A stretch of 64,000 nt of DNA from Lachnospiraceae bacterium (GTDB taxonomy: Bacteria; Bacillota; Clostridia; Lachnospirales; Lachnospiraceae). The DNA lies in assembly GCA_017440045.1 (NCBI GenBank), contig JAFSIA010000048.1, forward strand, positions 57,115-121,114. The letters run 5' to 3'. The position numbers and the translations under genes were made by a program. Of the stretch, positions 9,128 through 18,314 are shown piece after piece (positions within the stretch are counted from its first letter, which is position 1; every line of letters begins with the position of its first letter). The notes beneath the pieces were generated by a model that ran no database searches, was not told the DNA's origin, and worked only from the letters and a program-made list of their open reading frames with translations.

Positions 9128-10081
9128 CTATAATGCAATCCAATTATCTGGATAATAGTTTCCGTTAATATAGCTATTCGTGGTATCGTTCGAACCAATA
9201 AAATTATATGGACATATAACTCTTTTATTAATATTATTGTTTAGAAAAGCTCCCCAAAATGAAAATGTTGAATTTGCAATGATATTATGATCACAAAGTG
9301 ACATTAAATACATATCAACTCCCGCAGAGTGAGTATCCATATATATCACATCTTTATCTTTAAAAATTTGCATATTCTTACATCCATCGATATCGTCAGA
9401 AAAAACTAAAAACACAACATCCTCATCTTTAAATTGATTTATTGCGTTATTATAATAATTATCATGCAAATTAAGCGATGACATAACCAAATAATCAGTT
9501 CTCCTAAAGTGTACTGAAACTGATGTTTTTTCAATATTTAGTTTATTATAAATAAGTTGTCCTTCATCAACTATATAATCTTTAAATCTAAGCATCTTAC
9601 ATATATCATCACTATATTTTCCCCATGCTTTAAAGGTTCCAAAGCCGTTTTTTATATCATACGCCTTATTCTTTTCTAGATTTAATAGCTCTTTCTCATA
9701 AAATACATCATTTTTATATTTATTACAATTTTCAAACTTTTTATAACTGAGCATAACATATTTATAAAATACCTTATCTACTTTATTCATAAATTTATTG
9801 TTGTACATTCTATCCATCTTCTTTTTCCAATTTGACTTTTTTACAAATTGGCTACAATATTTATTAATTATATAATTCTTCAGTTTACCACTGTTGTTCT
9901 TCAGATAAATATCGTTCAAATCAAAAACATCAACAAATTGATAACCTCTTCTGAACTTTTTCAATTCATCTGGAAAAACTAACTTCTTATCATTTTCTCT
10001 TGCCAAATAATATAGCTGTGCCAACGATACTAATTGAGCACCTAATTGATCTCCCCAAGCTATGATAGAATTTGTAATCAT
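9128..10081 (-). CDS. GT11-family (alpha-1,2-fucosyltransferase-like) glycosyltransferase
   Basis: A 317-residue protein with the GT11 motif HxRRxD (H191, R193, R194, D196), an N-terminal GDQLGAQ segment equivalent to the family's GGLGNQ loop, and the C-terminal NSTFSFWGA motif. Known GT11 enzymes move L-fucose from GDP-fucose to galactose in alpha-1,2 linkage. The GDP-sugar would come from the FKP fusion in this operon. Strongly AT-rich and lysine/asparagine-rich, like the other assembly genes here. Confidence 0.82.
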   Translation of the reverse strand: MITNSIIAWGDQLGAQLVSLAQLYYLARENDKKLVFPDELKKFRRGYQFVDVFDLNDIYLKNNSGKLKNYIINKYCSQFVKKSNWKKKMDRMYNNKFMNKVDKVFYKYVMLSYKKFENCNKYKNDVFYEKELLNLEKNKAYDIKNGFGTFKAWGKYSDDICKMLRFKDYIVDEGQLIYNKLNIEKTSVSVHFRRTDYLVMSSLNLHDNYYNNAINQFKDEDVVFLVFSDDIDGCKNMQIFKDKDVIYMDTHSAGVDMYLMSLCDHNIIANSTFSFWGAFLNNNINKRVICPYNFIGSNDTTNSYINGNYYPDNWIAL

Positions 10082-10085
10082 ATTA

Positions 10086-11519
10086 TTACCTCTTCTTCCT
10101 TTTAATCATTTTGTATATAAACTCATCTTTTAATATAAATAATAGCGCAAAATAAACTATTGCCCCAAATAAAACATATATTATTATATCAAGAATATTA
10201 CCTTCTGTCATCATCATCATACCCTTTATAGTAATATACATTAATAACGATGCAATTAAATATTTGTAGCTCTTAAGTACCAATTGAACAACATTTAAAA
10301 TGTCCCTACTCATATATATAATAATTGAAATACTTATAACACTTGCTATGACTGATGCTATACCCGCACCTATAGACTTTAATGTACTAATAAAAAATGT
10401 ATTTAAAACTATATTCATTAAAGCAGCTAAACATATTGCAATATTATATTTTCCCTGCTTATTTCTTGCTACGAGACATAGATTTCCACATATATTTGAC
10501 AATGATGTGAATAGAACATTAAATGACAGAATATTTAGCACAATTATACTTTTTTCATATCCTTTTCCAAAATATAAAGGAACAAAATCACTTGAAATTG
10601 CAGTAATACCCAGAGTAATAGGCAATGCTATAAACAAAACACTTTGCACCGAATTGTATACCATACTATTTGTTTCTTTCTCATCATTACTATTATGATA
10701 TAAGTATGTGGCTCTCGGAAGTAGGACTACTCCAATTGCACTTATTGCATTCATACATATTTGAGATATTTTATTTGCTTGCTCATATATTCCCACTTCA
10801 TAAGAATCAGAAAGCAATCCTAGCATGGTTTTATCTGTAGATGAAAACACAGTATGAACTAACCCTGGTATAAAATAAATTGCCGCTGGTTTTAAATGAG
10901 AAATTAAATTTATATTTTTTATCCCAGGCCAAATAACTTTCTTCCTTGCGTATGGAATAATAATGAGATAGCTGAGCATTGTAGCCACCTGCATTATAAC
11001 GGCGTATAAATAAATATCACTAGCGTCGTTAATAAACAGAAATACTGTAACAACATTAACCACTCGTACCGATATGCTTCTTAGCGCAATTGATTTAAAT
11101 TCTTCCAATCCACTTAGTAACCATGTAGGATCTAATCCATTTCCCACTATATTGATTATCATTATGGCGCTAAGTATCCTCTGCATCTCCGTTCCATTAG
11201 GAATAATAAATAATCCATAAGCACCGAGATTAACAAGCAATAGTATTGTTTTTAAAAACATAATTTCATAGAATAACTTGCCTGTCTTTTTTCTGTCATC
11301 TCTATTTGCTGCTATTAGGATGGAACCATATAAATGTAATCCCAAACACTCCAACAATACAAAATATTGACTATTTGCCAATGAAAAACTATATGCTCCA
11401 ATTAATTCTGCATTAAATATTCTTGCAACATACGGTGCTGTTAATAGTGGAGCTACTAACGAAAAAACCTGTGTTACCATGCTATATATTACATTTTTCC
11501 CAATACTCTTTTCTTTCAT
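10086..11519 (-). CDS. Wzx-type polysaccharide flippase
   Basis: A 477-residue integral membrane protein with about 12-14 hydrophobic helices and the start typical of the MOP/PST superfamily (KNVIYSMVTQVFSLVAPLLTAPYVARIF). Such proteins move lipid-linked repeat units across the membrane for Wzy-dependent polymerisation. It lies 4 bp upstream of the GT11 gene and 16 bp after the GT2 gene. Together with the Wzy candidate at 13,548-14,726 it marks the locus as Wzx/Wzy-dependent. Confidence 0.9.
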   Translation of the reverse strand: MKEKSIGKNVIYSMVTQVFSLVAPLLTAPYVARIFNAELIGAYSFSLANSQYFVLLECLGLHLYGSILIAANRDDRKKTGKLFYEIMFLKTILLLVNLGAYGLFIIPNGTEMQRILSAIMIINIVGNGLDPTWLLSGLEEFKSIALRSISVRVVNVVTVFLFINDASDIYLYAVIMQVATMLSYLIIIPYARKKVIWPGIKNINLISHLKPAAIYFIPGLVHTVFSSTDKTMLGLLSDSYEVGIYEQANKISQICMNAISAIGVVLLPRATYLYHNSNDEKETNSMVYNSVQSVLFIALPITLGITAISSDFVPLYFGKGYEKSIIVLNILSFNVLFTSLSNICGNLCLVARNKQGKYNIAICLAALMNIVLNTFFISTLKSIGAGIASVIASVISISIIIYMSRDILNVVQLVLKSYKYLIASLLMYITIKGMMMMTEGNILDIIIYVLFGAIVYFALLFILKDEFIYKMIKRKKR

Positions 11520-11535
11520 ATACTATCTCCAGGTA

Positions 11536-12495
11536 TTATTTCAGCTTTTTATATGACCATCTTACAAGTTTCGGCATTTTCTTACATATCCACACGCCTG
11601 CCGATGTAAATAACTTCATTGCCATAGTAATTTTTAAAACTTTTTTATATCGCTCCATATCATTTTTCAACTCTAGAACATCAATTAAATCAGCACCAAA
11701 TAGACATAGCTCATTAAATAATATACGCTTATAATATTTTGTTTGTCCCTTGATGTTATTGTCTAATAAATGACGATAGTAATCAATATTATTCATATAG
11801 TTAAAAAGCATTTCAACCATTTTCACCCTGCTTTGCTGACTATCTTGCGCGCTGTGGTTTCTATAGTTTACTAATGAAACTTCTTGGACTCCTACAGTCC
11901 CGCCAAACCTCTCCACATCCATACAATACAATATATCTGCCGACGGACCTGCTTCAGGCAAAATTTCCACCTGCATCTTTCTAACATGTTCTGTTCGATA
12001 CATAATGGTCGGAAAATTAATATATTTTCTATTGTATAGATAGTCATAAAACAATTGCTTTCCTTCATATAGTTTTATAGTTGCGCTTTCTTTTATCGCT
12101 TTTTTATGAATATATTGAGACTTTTCATTAATTATATCTGTTTCACAACTTAATATACTAATCCTACTATCTTTTTCCATAACATCAATTTGCTTTTCCA
12201 GATAGTTTTCTTTCATCACATCATCATCATGAAATATAACAAAGTATTTTTTTGTGCTATTAGCATATGCATAACATATATTTCCCAAACCTCCTAGATT
12301 TGTATCATGCCTTATATACTTTATTCTATCATCCGAAAATTCTTCAACCACTTCTCGCGTATTATCATTAGAGCAATTATCAAGTATAATTAAATCAAAC
12401 TCCTTATACGTTTGTTTAAGCACACTATTAATACTCTCTCTTAAATAATTTGCTCGATTATAGGTAACTATAAAAACATCCACTATTTTAGGCAT
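11536..12495 (-). CDS. GT2-family glycosyltransferase
   Basis: A 319-residue GT-A glycosyltransferase. It has the N-terminal VFIVTYNRANYLRESINSVL, an LDNCSND segment near residue 38, and a DDD metal site in FHDDDVM near residue 93. It would add one sugar to the lipid-linked repeat on the cytoplasmic face; donor and acceptor cannot be read from sequence. It is close-packed (6 bp) with the GT10 gene. Confidence 0.88.
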   Translation of the reverse strand: MPKIVDVFIVTYNRANYLRESINSVLKQTYKEFDLIILDNCSNDNTREVVEEFSDDRIKYIRHDTNLGGLGNICYAYANSTKKYFVIFHDDDVMKENYLEKQIDVMEKDSRISILSCETDIINEKSQYIHKKAIKESATIKLYEGKQLFYDYLYNRKYINFPTIMYRTEHVRKMQVEILPEAGPSADILYCMDVERFGGTVGVQEVSLVNYRNHSAQDSQQSRVKMVEMLFNYMNNIDYYRHLLDNNIKGQTKYYKRILFNELCLFGADLIDVLELKNDMERYKKVLKITMAMKLFTSAGVWICKKMPKLVRWSYKKLK

Positions 12496-12501
12496 ACTTT
12501 T

Positions 12502-13521
12502 CTACCTTTCCAAAAGACACGCTTTCATTTTTTCTACATATTTATCAACAGAAAAATTATTTTTAAATAATTCACTATTCAGAAAATCTATTGCATTATT
12601 TTGGTATTCTATATATTGTTCTTCACCTATATTATTAGCAAAATCAACAACCTGCTCAATACTCTCAAATTGTCTATAATCAATAAAACACTTGCTCGGA
12701 ACATACTTATCTATATTGGATGCCCCTATATATATAGGGACCACACCAGCAAAAAAACAATCAAATATCTTTTCCGTGATGTATCCGTTCATATCTTTTA
12801 TATTTTCGAAACAAAAAGAAAACTTATATTTTGATAATACACCCAATTTATCATCTACTTTACCTTTATAATTATTTAATAATTCCTTTTCCCAGCCAAA
12901 TCCATATAGGTCGAATCCCTCAATATTATTAGCCTCGAAATAATCTATTACACTTCGCCTTTCACTATATAATTCATTAATATGTTCACTTTGTTTATTT
13001 CCAGCGATAATAACAAAATCTCTTTTATCTTTATACTGATAATTTAAAACCTTACCATCCCAATACTGAGGAATACAATACTTTATACAATTACCGCCAA
13101 TATCATCATCACACCATGTCATTACCTTACCAAAATATTTATGTAACTCCTTTTTGTATGACAACGGCCAAACAGTAGGTGGTTCATTTATCTGCAAAAT
13201 TATATCGTTTTTATCTAGTTTATGAACTAGCTTATATAAGTAATCATTTTTCCACTTTCTTTTGAGAAAGTACTTTAAATAACCCATTATTCCATCTGTT
13301 GTAAGCATTGAATTATATGGTATATCCATAAATATAACCTTATCAATTTGATCAATATCGTACATATCTATAGTATGAACATTGTTACCATCTTTTTCTA
13401 GTTCTTTTTTCAACATAATATTCGGCATTAATAAATTCTGACCGATATTGCACGCATTTGCATCAAACATTTTATCTTTTGAGTAGCTCTCTCCATATAT
13501 ACTGCAAATTGCTATATTCAT
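12502..13521 (-). CDS. GT10-family (alpha-1,3/4-fucosyltransferase-like) glycosyltransferase
   Basis: A 339-residue protein with the GT10 donor-site motif FEN...GYITEK at 238-251, followed by DCFFAGVVPIYIGA. GT10 enzymes transfer fucose from GDP-fucose. Having both GT10 and GT11 members with an FKP gene in one operon strongly suggests a fucosylated polymer. The gene is AT-rich like its neighbours. The exact linkage is not deducible. Confidence 0.85.
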   Translation of the reverse strand: MNIAICSIYGESYSKDKMFDANACNIGQNLLMPNIMLKKELEKDGNNVHTIDMYDIDQIDKVIFMDIPYNSMLTTDGIMGYLKYFLKRKWKNDYLYKLVHKLDKNDIILQINEPPTVWPLSYKKELHKYFGKVMTWCDDDIGGNCIKYCIPQYWDGKVLNYQYKDKRDFVIIAGNKQSEHINELYSERRSVIDYFEANNIEGFDLYGFGWEKELLNNYKGKVDDKLGVLSKYKFSFCFENIKDMNGYITEKIFDCFFAGVVPIYIGASNIDKYVPSKCFIDYRQFESIEQVVDFANNIGEEQYIEYQNNAIDFLNSELFKNNFSVDKYVEKMKACLLER

Positions 13522-13547
13522 ATATAATCATCCCTTTTCGTTGTATA

Positions 13548-14726
13548 TTATAATTTTATTTTCTTCGAAACGCTTAATTTTACATTTTCCTTTATTACTT
13601 CAATATGTGAACACAATACTACCAATACATATATTGGTGCATGTGCATAATATGAATCCGTTAAACCCAATATTATAAATGAAATTAAAAAGGCTTTAAG
13701 TACACATATTGCCTCATTATATGTTTTTTTCAAAATTACATTAAAACAGTCCTTTATCATAAATACATACATCGCTGTACCAACCACTCCAGTTCTAAAT
13801 AGTAATTCCAGCAAATAATTGTGCGTATGTGAATATGTCAACCAAGGTACTCCAATAATTGCAATCGCTTCTTCACTGGCAGATAAAACACCATGACCAA
13901 AGAGAAAATGATTCTTAATTGCATAAATGCTATTTTCCCATATAGCAACTCTACTATGTTCAACTACAGAATCTTTACCGAAAGGCTTAGCTATTAACAT
14001 AAAAACCTCTGTAAAATTAAAAGCAACAATCAATGTCAATACTATGCCAACACATATTACTATATTTCTAGTTCGTTTTGATATTTCTACATAAAATAAG
14101 TATAATATAATAAACAGCAAACCTACTGATGCCAACATAGATGTGACTGCAAACGTCTTGAATTTTGCTAATAACGTAATAACTACAAAAACAATAGTAA
14201 CCTTCTGAACTTTCTTCTTGTTAATATAATTTTCCATAACAATAATTCCCAACATAGGTAAAATTGAGAAAATAGCAAAATTATCACCCATCAACAAGGT
14301 TCCATTATATGTTTCTTTAAACCCAATACCTGTATATATTTGTATATTATCAATTCCCACAACAATATATGAAACTATTGCAATTATTTTAAAATAAAAA
14401 TTTGCATCACGTTTAATTTCGATTTCCGAGAGACTAATAACTGTAAACATCATCATTGATATACTTATACTATTATTAATATCCGTTCCCCTAAAAAAGG
14501 TAACTAAAATTATCAAACCAGAAAAGCAAACACAACCTATCATAGTCTTCGTTATTTTGACTTTTTTAACCCAAATATAAACTCCAATTAAAATAAATGC
14601 GATTATTCGCCATATATTAAAAAAAACACTAATAATCGGTATATTTAATATGACTGCTTGAATTATGCATGGTATATAAAAGAATAATATTCTAAATGTA
14701 TGATTATTGCATATTTTTTCTAACAT
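13548..14726 (-). CDS. Wzy/O-antigen ligase-like polymerase
   Basis: A 392-residue membrane protein with roughly ten hydrophobic segments and one long extracytoplasmic loop containing HSRVAIWENS and HSHTHNYLLELLFRTG (about 260-320), which matches the WaaL/Wzy_C domain loop. It is the expected repeat-unit polymerase that works with the flippase. Wzy proteins diverge so far that assignment rests on topology and context. Confidence 0.82.
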   Translation of the reverse strand: MLEKICNNHTFRILFFYIPCIIQAVILNIPIISVFFNIWRIIAFILIGVYIWVKKVKITKTMIGCVCFSGLIILVTFFRGTDINNSISISMMMFTVISLSEIEIKRDANFYFKIIAIVSYIVVGIDNIQIYTGIGFKETYNGTLLMGDNFAIFSILPMLGIIVMENYINKKKVQKVTIVFVVITLLAKFKTFAVTSMLASVGLLFIILYLFYVEISKRTRNIVICVGIVLTLIVAFNFTEVFMLIAKPFGKDSVVEHSRVAIWENSIYAIKNHFLFGHGVLSASEEAIAIIGVPWLTYSHTHNYLLELLFRTGVVGTAMYVFMIKDCFNVILKKTYNEAICVLKAFLISFIILGLTDSYYAHAPIYVLVVLCSHIEVIKENVKLSVSKKIKL

Positions 14727-14790
14727 ATATTTCTCCTTGATTTAACATTGTTAATACTAACAATCAATAGTTTCAACCTACAATATTAAG

Positions 14791-15345
14791 CTATTTTACA
14801 TAAGCAATTCTATCGTTCTCCAATTGCTCAATCATTTCTTTTTTCTTACAATCAGTGATTTTACCTCTTACTGTATAAGTTTCATCATAAACAAGTGTTT
14901 TTTCTGTTATCAAGTTTTTACCAACATAATCCTCTAAGCTACATATTCGTTTTGCTGGTACACCACCCCACACCTCATTAGGCGGTATATCTTTAGATAC
15001 CACCGCGCCAGCCGCAACTATGCTGTTTTCTCCAACAGTAACTCCAGGAAGTATTATTGCCGAGTATCCAACAAAAACATTATCTTTAATATTAACTTTT
15101 CCAATCTTTACTAATCCATTATGTTTTTGAGTGGATGCATCATGTGCCAAAATGTGAACATTTGATGACAGCGTAACATTGTTTCCAATATTAATAAGCC
15201 AACAATGTGATACATCAAACGTACACCCTTGCCCATGCCAAAATCCATTGCCTACTACAAGCCCCTTCTTTTTCAACTTAGACATTGGCACTTCGCCACG
15301 AATTCTTTGTTTTATTTCTAAAAACACATTTTTTATAGCTCTCAT
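14791..15345 (-). CDS. hexapeptide-repeat O-acetyltransferase
   Basis: A 184-residue left-handed beta-helix acyltransferase with repeated [IV]GxxxxI units, for example IGNNVTLSSN and VFVGYSAIILPGVTVGENSIVAAGAVVSKD. The histidine in ILAHDA is a candidate catalytic residue. It probably acetylates the polysaccharide using acetyl-CoA. Its ATG overlaps the stop of the GT32 gene by 4 bp, so the two are translationally coupled. Confidence 0.85.
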   Translation of the reverse strand: MRAIKNVFLEIKQRIRGEVPMSKLKKKGLVVGNGFWHGQGCTFDVSHCWLINIGNNVTLSSNVHILAHDASTQKHNGLVKIGKVNIKDNVFVGYSAIILPGVTVGENSIVAAGAVVSKDIPPNEVWGGVPAKRICSLEDYVGKNLITEKTLVYDETYTVRGKITDCKKKEMIEQLENDRIAYVK

Positions 15346-16067
15346 TTCTTTGCTACCTTTCGATAAAACATCAATATCTTTCTATATCCTTCTACACCAA
15401 ATATTTTTTTCAAATATGTTCTAGCTACCTGTTTTTTTGTTTTCTTAGTCCATGTACCAGCATAATGATGTACACTTATTGTATCCTTTGTAATATCTAT
15501 TTCTTTAACATCCTGGTCATATCCACAAAAGAATTCTGCTGGATATATTGCTAATCCATTTATAACTTGTAGTTTATTATTCTTTTTAAAACCATATTGT
15601 TTTAATATATCTGTAATTCTATCATTTATTTTCAATGGATTTTCTGGTTCAAATATACTATCTACATAAGAATCAATCATAGCTTTAGCTATTTCATCGT
15701 TTGGTTTACATGCATAAATCAAACCCGGACTAACATTTCCTGCGCTTTCCACTCCAGTAAATGAATCCTGCTGTAAGACATCTTCCGGTATAGGCTTTAA
15801 AAATTCCACATCTGTATCTACATATATTCCACCATAATTATACAGTATATCAAATCTCATATAATCAGACACAAATGCCCACTTTTTATGTGCATATGCC
15901 TGTCTCATATAATCATTCTTATTAACGTCGTAGTTATCCTCATTCCACTCAATTATCTCATAATCCGGCATGTACTTTTTCCAACTTTCAATACAATCAA
16001 GTACTATTTGTGGTTTAGGATTTCCACCTATCCAGATATAATGAATTTTTTTTGGAATTGTTGTCAT
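15342..16067 (-). CDS. GT32-family glycosyltransferase
   Basis: A 241-residue enzyme with the family start IPKKIHYIWIGG and the DxD metal site in GGIYVDTDVEFLKPI (about 94-108). GT32 members transfer mannose, galactose or related sugars. It overlaps by 4 bp both the upstream GT4 and the downstream acetyltransferase, giving a tight translationally coupled trio. The donor is unknown. Confidence 0.88.
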   Translation of the reverse strand: MTTIPKKIHYIWIGGNPKPQIVLDCIESWKKYMPDYEIIEWNEDNYDVNKNDYMRQAYAHKKWAFVSDYMRFDILYNYGGIYVDTDVEFLKPIPEDVLQQDSFTGVESAGNVSPGLIYACKPNDEIAKAMIDSYVDSIFEPENPLKINDRITDILKQYGFKKNNKLQVINGLAIYPAEFFCGYDQDVKEIDITKDTISVHHYAGTWTKKTKKQVARTYLKKIFGVEGYRKILMFYRKVAKK

Positions 16068-17122
16068 TTGTTTGCTACCTCCAAATACAGATTTGTAAGT
16101 ATATCTATATTATTATAAAGATTAAACTTATTGCTAATTGTATTATAAGCTTCGTTTCCTATTTCACTTCTATTTATATCTTTTAATGTAGAAATAAGCC
16201 TATCTGAAATACCATCTACATCGCCTGGTCTAATAAGGTATCCATTCTCTCCATCTTGTATAATTTTAGATATTCCTCCAATATCAGATGCTATAACAAT
16301 ATTTCCATATGACATTGCCTCTAATACAGACATCGGCATTCCTTCATTATACGAAGGCAATAAATAAGTACTGCATTTTTTTAAATATTCATCTTTCTTT
16401 TCGCCTTTAATCCATCCCAAAAAAGTCACATAAGATGCTATCCCTTTTTCTTCACAGATTTGTCTACATCTATCAAGCTCTCCATCTCCTGCAAAGTAAA
16501 AATGTACATCTTCCACTTCTTTTATAACCTTTGGAATAGCTTCAAGTATGTCATATGTTCCCTTCCTTTTTCCCAGTCTTCCTAAAAACAATATATTTTT
16601 GTCTATATAATCATTTCTATAATAATCTGTTATTTTAACAGCATTATAAAGAACCATTATTTTTTCTTTATTACAAATCTTTGAAAAAAATTCTTTCCAC
16701 TCTTCTGAAAGGACAACAACTTTATCTGCTAAGGAAAATATACTCTTTATTTTCTCTTTAGCTTTTGCATTACATTCATTCTCATAAAAAATATCAAATT
16801 CAGCTCCATGCATATGGATAATTATTCTTTTATTGATTTTCTTGGCATACTTTATAAATATGCTTTTTCTATGAAAACTAGCTCTTGACGCCATATGCAC
16901 ATGTACAACATCATATTTACTCGCATATTTTCTAAATGAGATTATTGATTTTATTGCGATAATAAGTTTTTTTAACTTACTACCATCTTCCACAGTTGGC
17001 AGATAAGTCAAATTCACTTTATTATCCAATCCACACTCATAATATTGATTAACAACAGTCGAAACTCCACCTTGAACATCTCTTCCTGCTCCAATCATTA
17101 AAACTTTTACATCTTTCTTCAT
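16064..17122 (-). CDS. GT4-family glycosyltransferase
   Basis: A 352-residue GT-B enzyme. The N-domain begins with VLMIGAGRDVQGGVSTVV. The C-domain has FLGRLGKRKGTYDILEA and the donor-binding E-x7-E in YNEGMPMSVLEAMSYG near 258-273. This retaining family uses UDP- or GDP-sugars. It sits 3 bp after the neighbouring GT4 gene's stop. Confidence 0.9.
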   Translation of the reverse strand: MKKDVKVLMIGAGRDVQGGVSTVVNQYYECGLDNKVNLTYLPTVEDGSKLKKLIIAIKSIISFRKYASKYDVVHVHMASRASFHRKSIFIKYAKKINKRIIIHMHGAEFDIFYENECNAKAKEKIKSIFSLADKVVVLSEEWKEFFSKICNKEKIMVLYNAVKITDYYRNDYIDKNILFLGRLGKRKGTYDILEAIPKVIKEVEDVHFYFAGDGELDRCRQICEEKGIASYVTFLGWIKGEKKDEYLKKCSTYLLPSYNEGMPMSVLEAMSYGNIVIASDIGGISKIIQDGENGYLIRPGDVDGISDRLISTLKDINRSEIGNEAYNTISNKFNLYNNIDILTNLYLEVANK

Positions 17123-17125
17123 TGT

Positions 17126-18313
17126 TTAATTAAAAGCTCCTGTAAAAAATTTCTCATATCCCTCAAGAAGGGCCTTACTCGTATGTTCCCAACTTAATTC
17201 ATTTATTACTCTATTCCTTCCAAATTCGCCCATTCGCTTACGTTTTTCAGGATCATTCAATAACTCAATTATCTTTTCAGCCATATCCACAGCATCATTC
17301 TGCTTTGCATATAAAGATGCCTCCTGAGCCGAATAACGTCCCTCCGTTAAATCAAATTGAACAATTGGTTTCGCCAATGCCATATACTCTAATATCTTAT
17401 TCATCGTACTCTTGTCATTCATAGTATTGTACTCATCACTATTTACACAGACATCCGCAGTATTAAGATACTCAAGCATCTGCTTATCTGGTGCACGTCC
17501 TGTAAATTCCACGCAATCATCCAGTCCCATATCATGAGCCTGTTTTTTTAACGCTTCAAGATGCGGACCACCACCAACAATACCCCAAAAGACATTATTG
17601 TCATGCTCTTTAATATACTTTGCAGCCTCAAGCAGATACTCTATACCTTCTTGTTGACCTATAACACCGAGGTAGCCCACCATATACTTATAGCCACGTT
17701 TTATGCTTTCTACAGGTTGCATTATCTGCATACGTTCAAGCTTCGGACCACTTCGCAATACGATAACTTTACTTGGATCCATTTTACCTCTCTCAATTGC
17801 AATTTTTTTATAGCTTTCATTTGTCACAAACGCAAAAGTACAATTTTTGTATGTTTTACTCTCTAAATAAGTTTGTGTGCGATATAACAATCCCTTGTTT
17901 TTTCCAAATTTTGCCTCAAACAATTCAGGACAAATATCATGATGGTCAAAAACATATTTTACGCCATATTTTTTAAACTTTTTTGCCACCATATATATAT
18001 CATCCGGTGGGTTGCATCCATGAATAACGTCAAATCCTATTTCTTTATATATTTTCTTTGCAAGTCGTGTTTCTTCTCTAAGTGCTGTATAATATTCTTT
18101 CAAGTACCCTATGGCACCATTACCTTCTGTAGGCAAGTCGTGTCTGAAAATATGCACCCCTTCTAACACTTCTTCTTCCTTTGTATATCCTTTTCCTTTA
18201 GGACAAATTACAGAAACTGTATAACCATTTGCAACAAGTGTCGTTGCCTCTTGCCATACTCTTGTATCAAATGGAACTGGCAAATTTTCAACTATAATCA
18301 ATACTTTTCTCAT
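17126..18313 (-). CDS. GT4-family glycosyltransferase (WecA/ExpE7-like group)
   Basis: A 395-residue GT-B enzyme starting MRKVLIIVENLPVPFDTRVWQE, with a C-domain containing LGVIGQQEGIEYLLEAAKYI. I choose the start at 18313, where AAGGAG lies about 9 bp upstream. A longer in-frame version (to 18385) would run back into the CapK-like gene. The usual E-x7-E acid is replaced by NSDEYNTMNDKSTMNKILEYMA, a form common in this subgroup. It probably adds a sugar early in repeat-unit assembly. Confidence 0.88.
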   Translation of the reverse strand: MRKVLIIVENLPVPFDTRVWQEATTLVANGYTVSVICPKGKGYTKEEEVLEGVHIFRHDLPTEGNGAIGYLKEYYTALREETRLAKKIYKEIGFDVIHGCNPPDDIYMVAKKFKKYGVKYVFDHHDICPELFEAKFGKNKGLLYRTQTYLESKTYKNCTFAFVTNESYKKIAIERGKMDPSKVIVLRSGPKLERMQIMQPVESIKRGYKYMVGYLGVIGQQEGIEYLLEAAKYIKEHDNNVFWGIVGGGPHLEALKKQAHDMGLDDCVEFTGRAPDKQMLEYLNTADVCVNSDEYNTMNDKSTMNKILEYMALAKPIVQFDLTEGRYSAQEASLYAKQNDAVDMAEKIIELLNDPEKRKRMGEFGRNRVINELSWEHTSKALLEGYEKFFTGAFN

Positions 18314-18314
18314 T

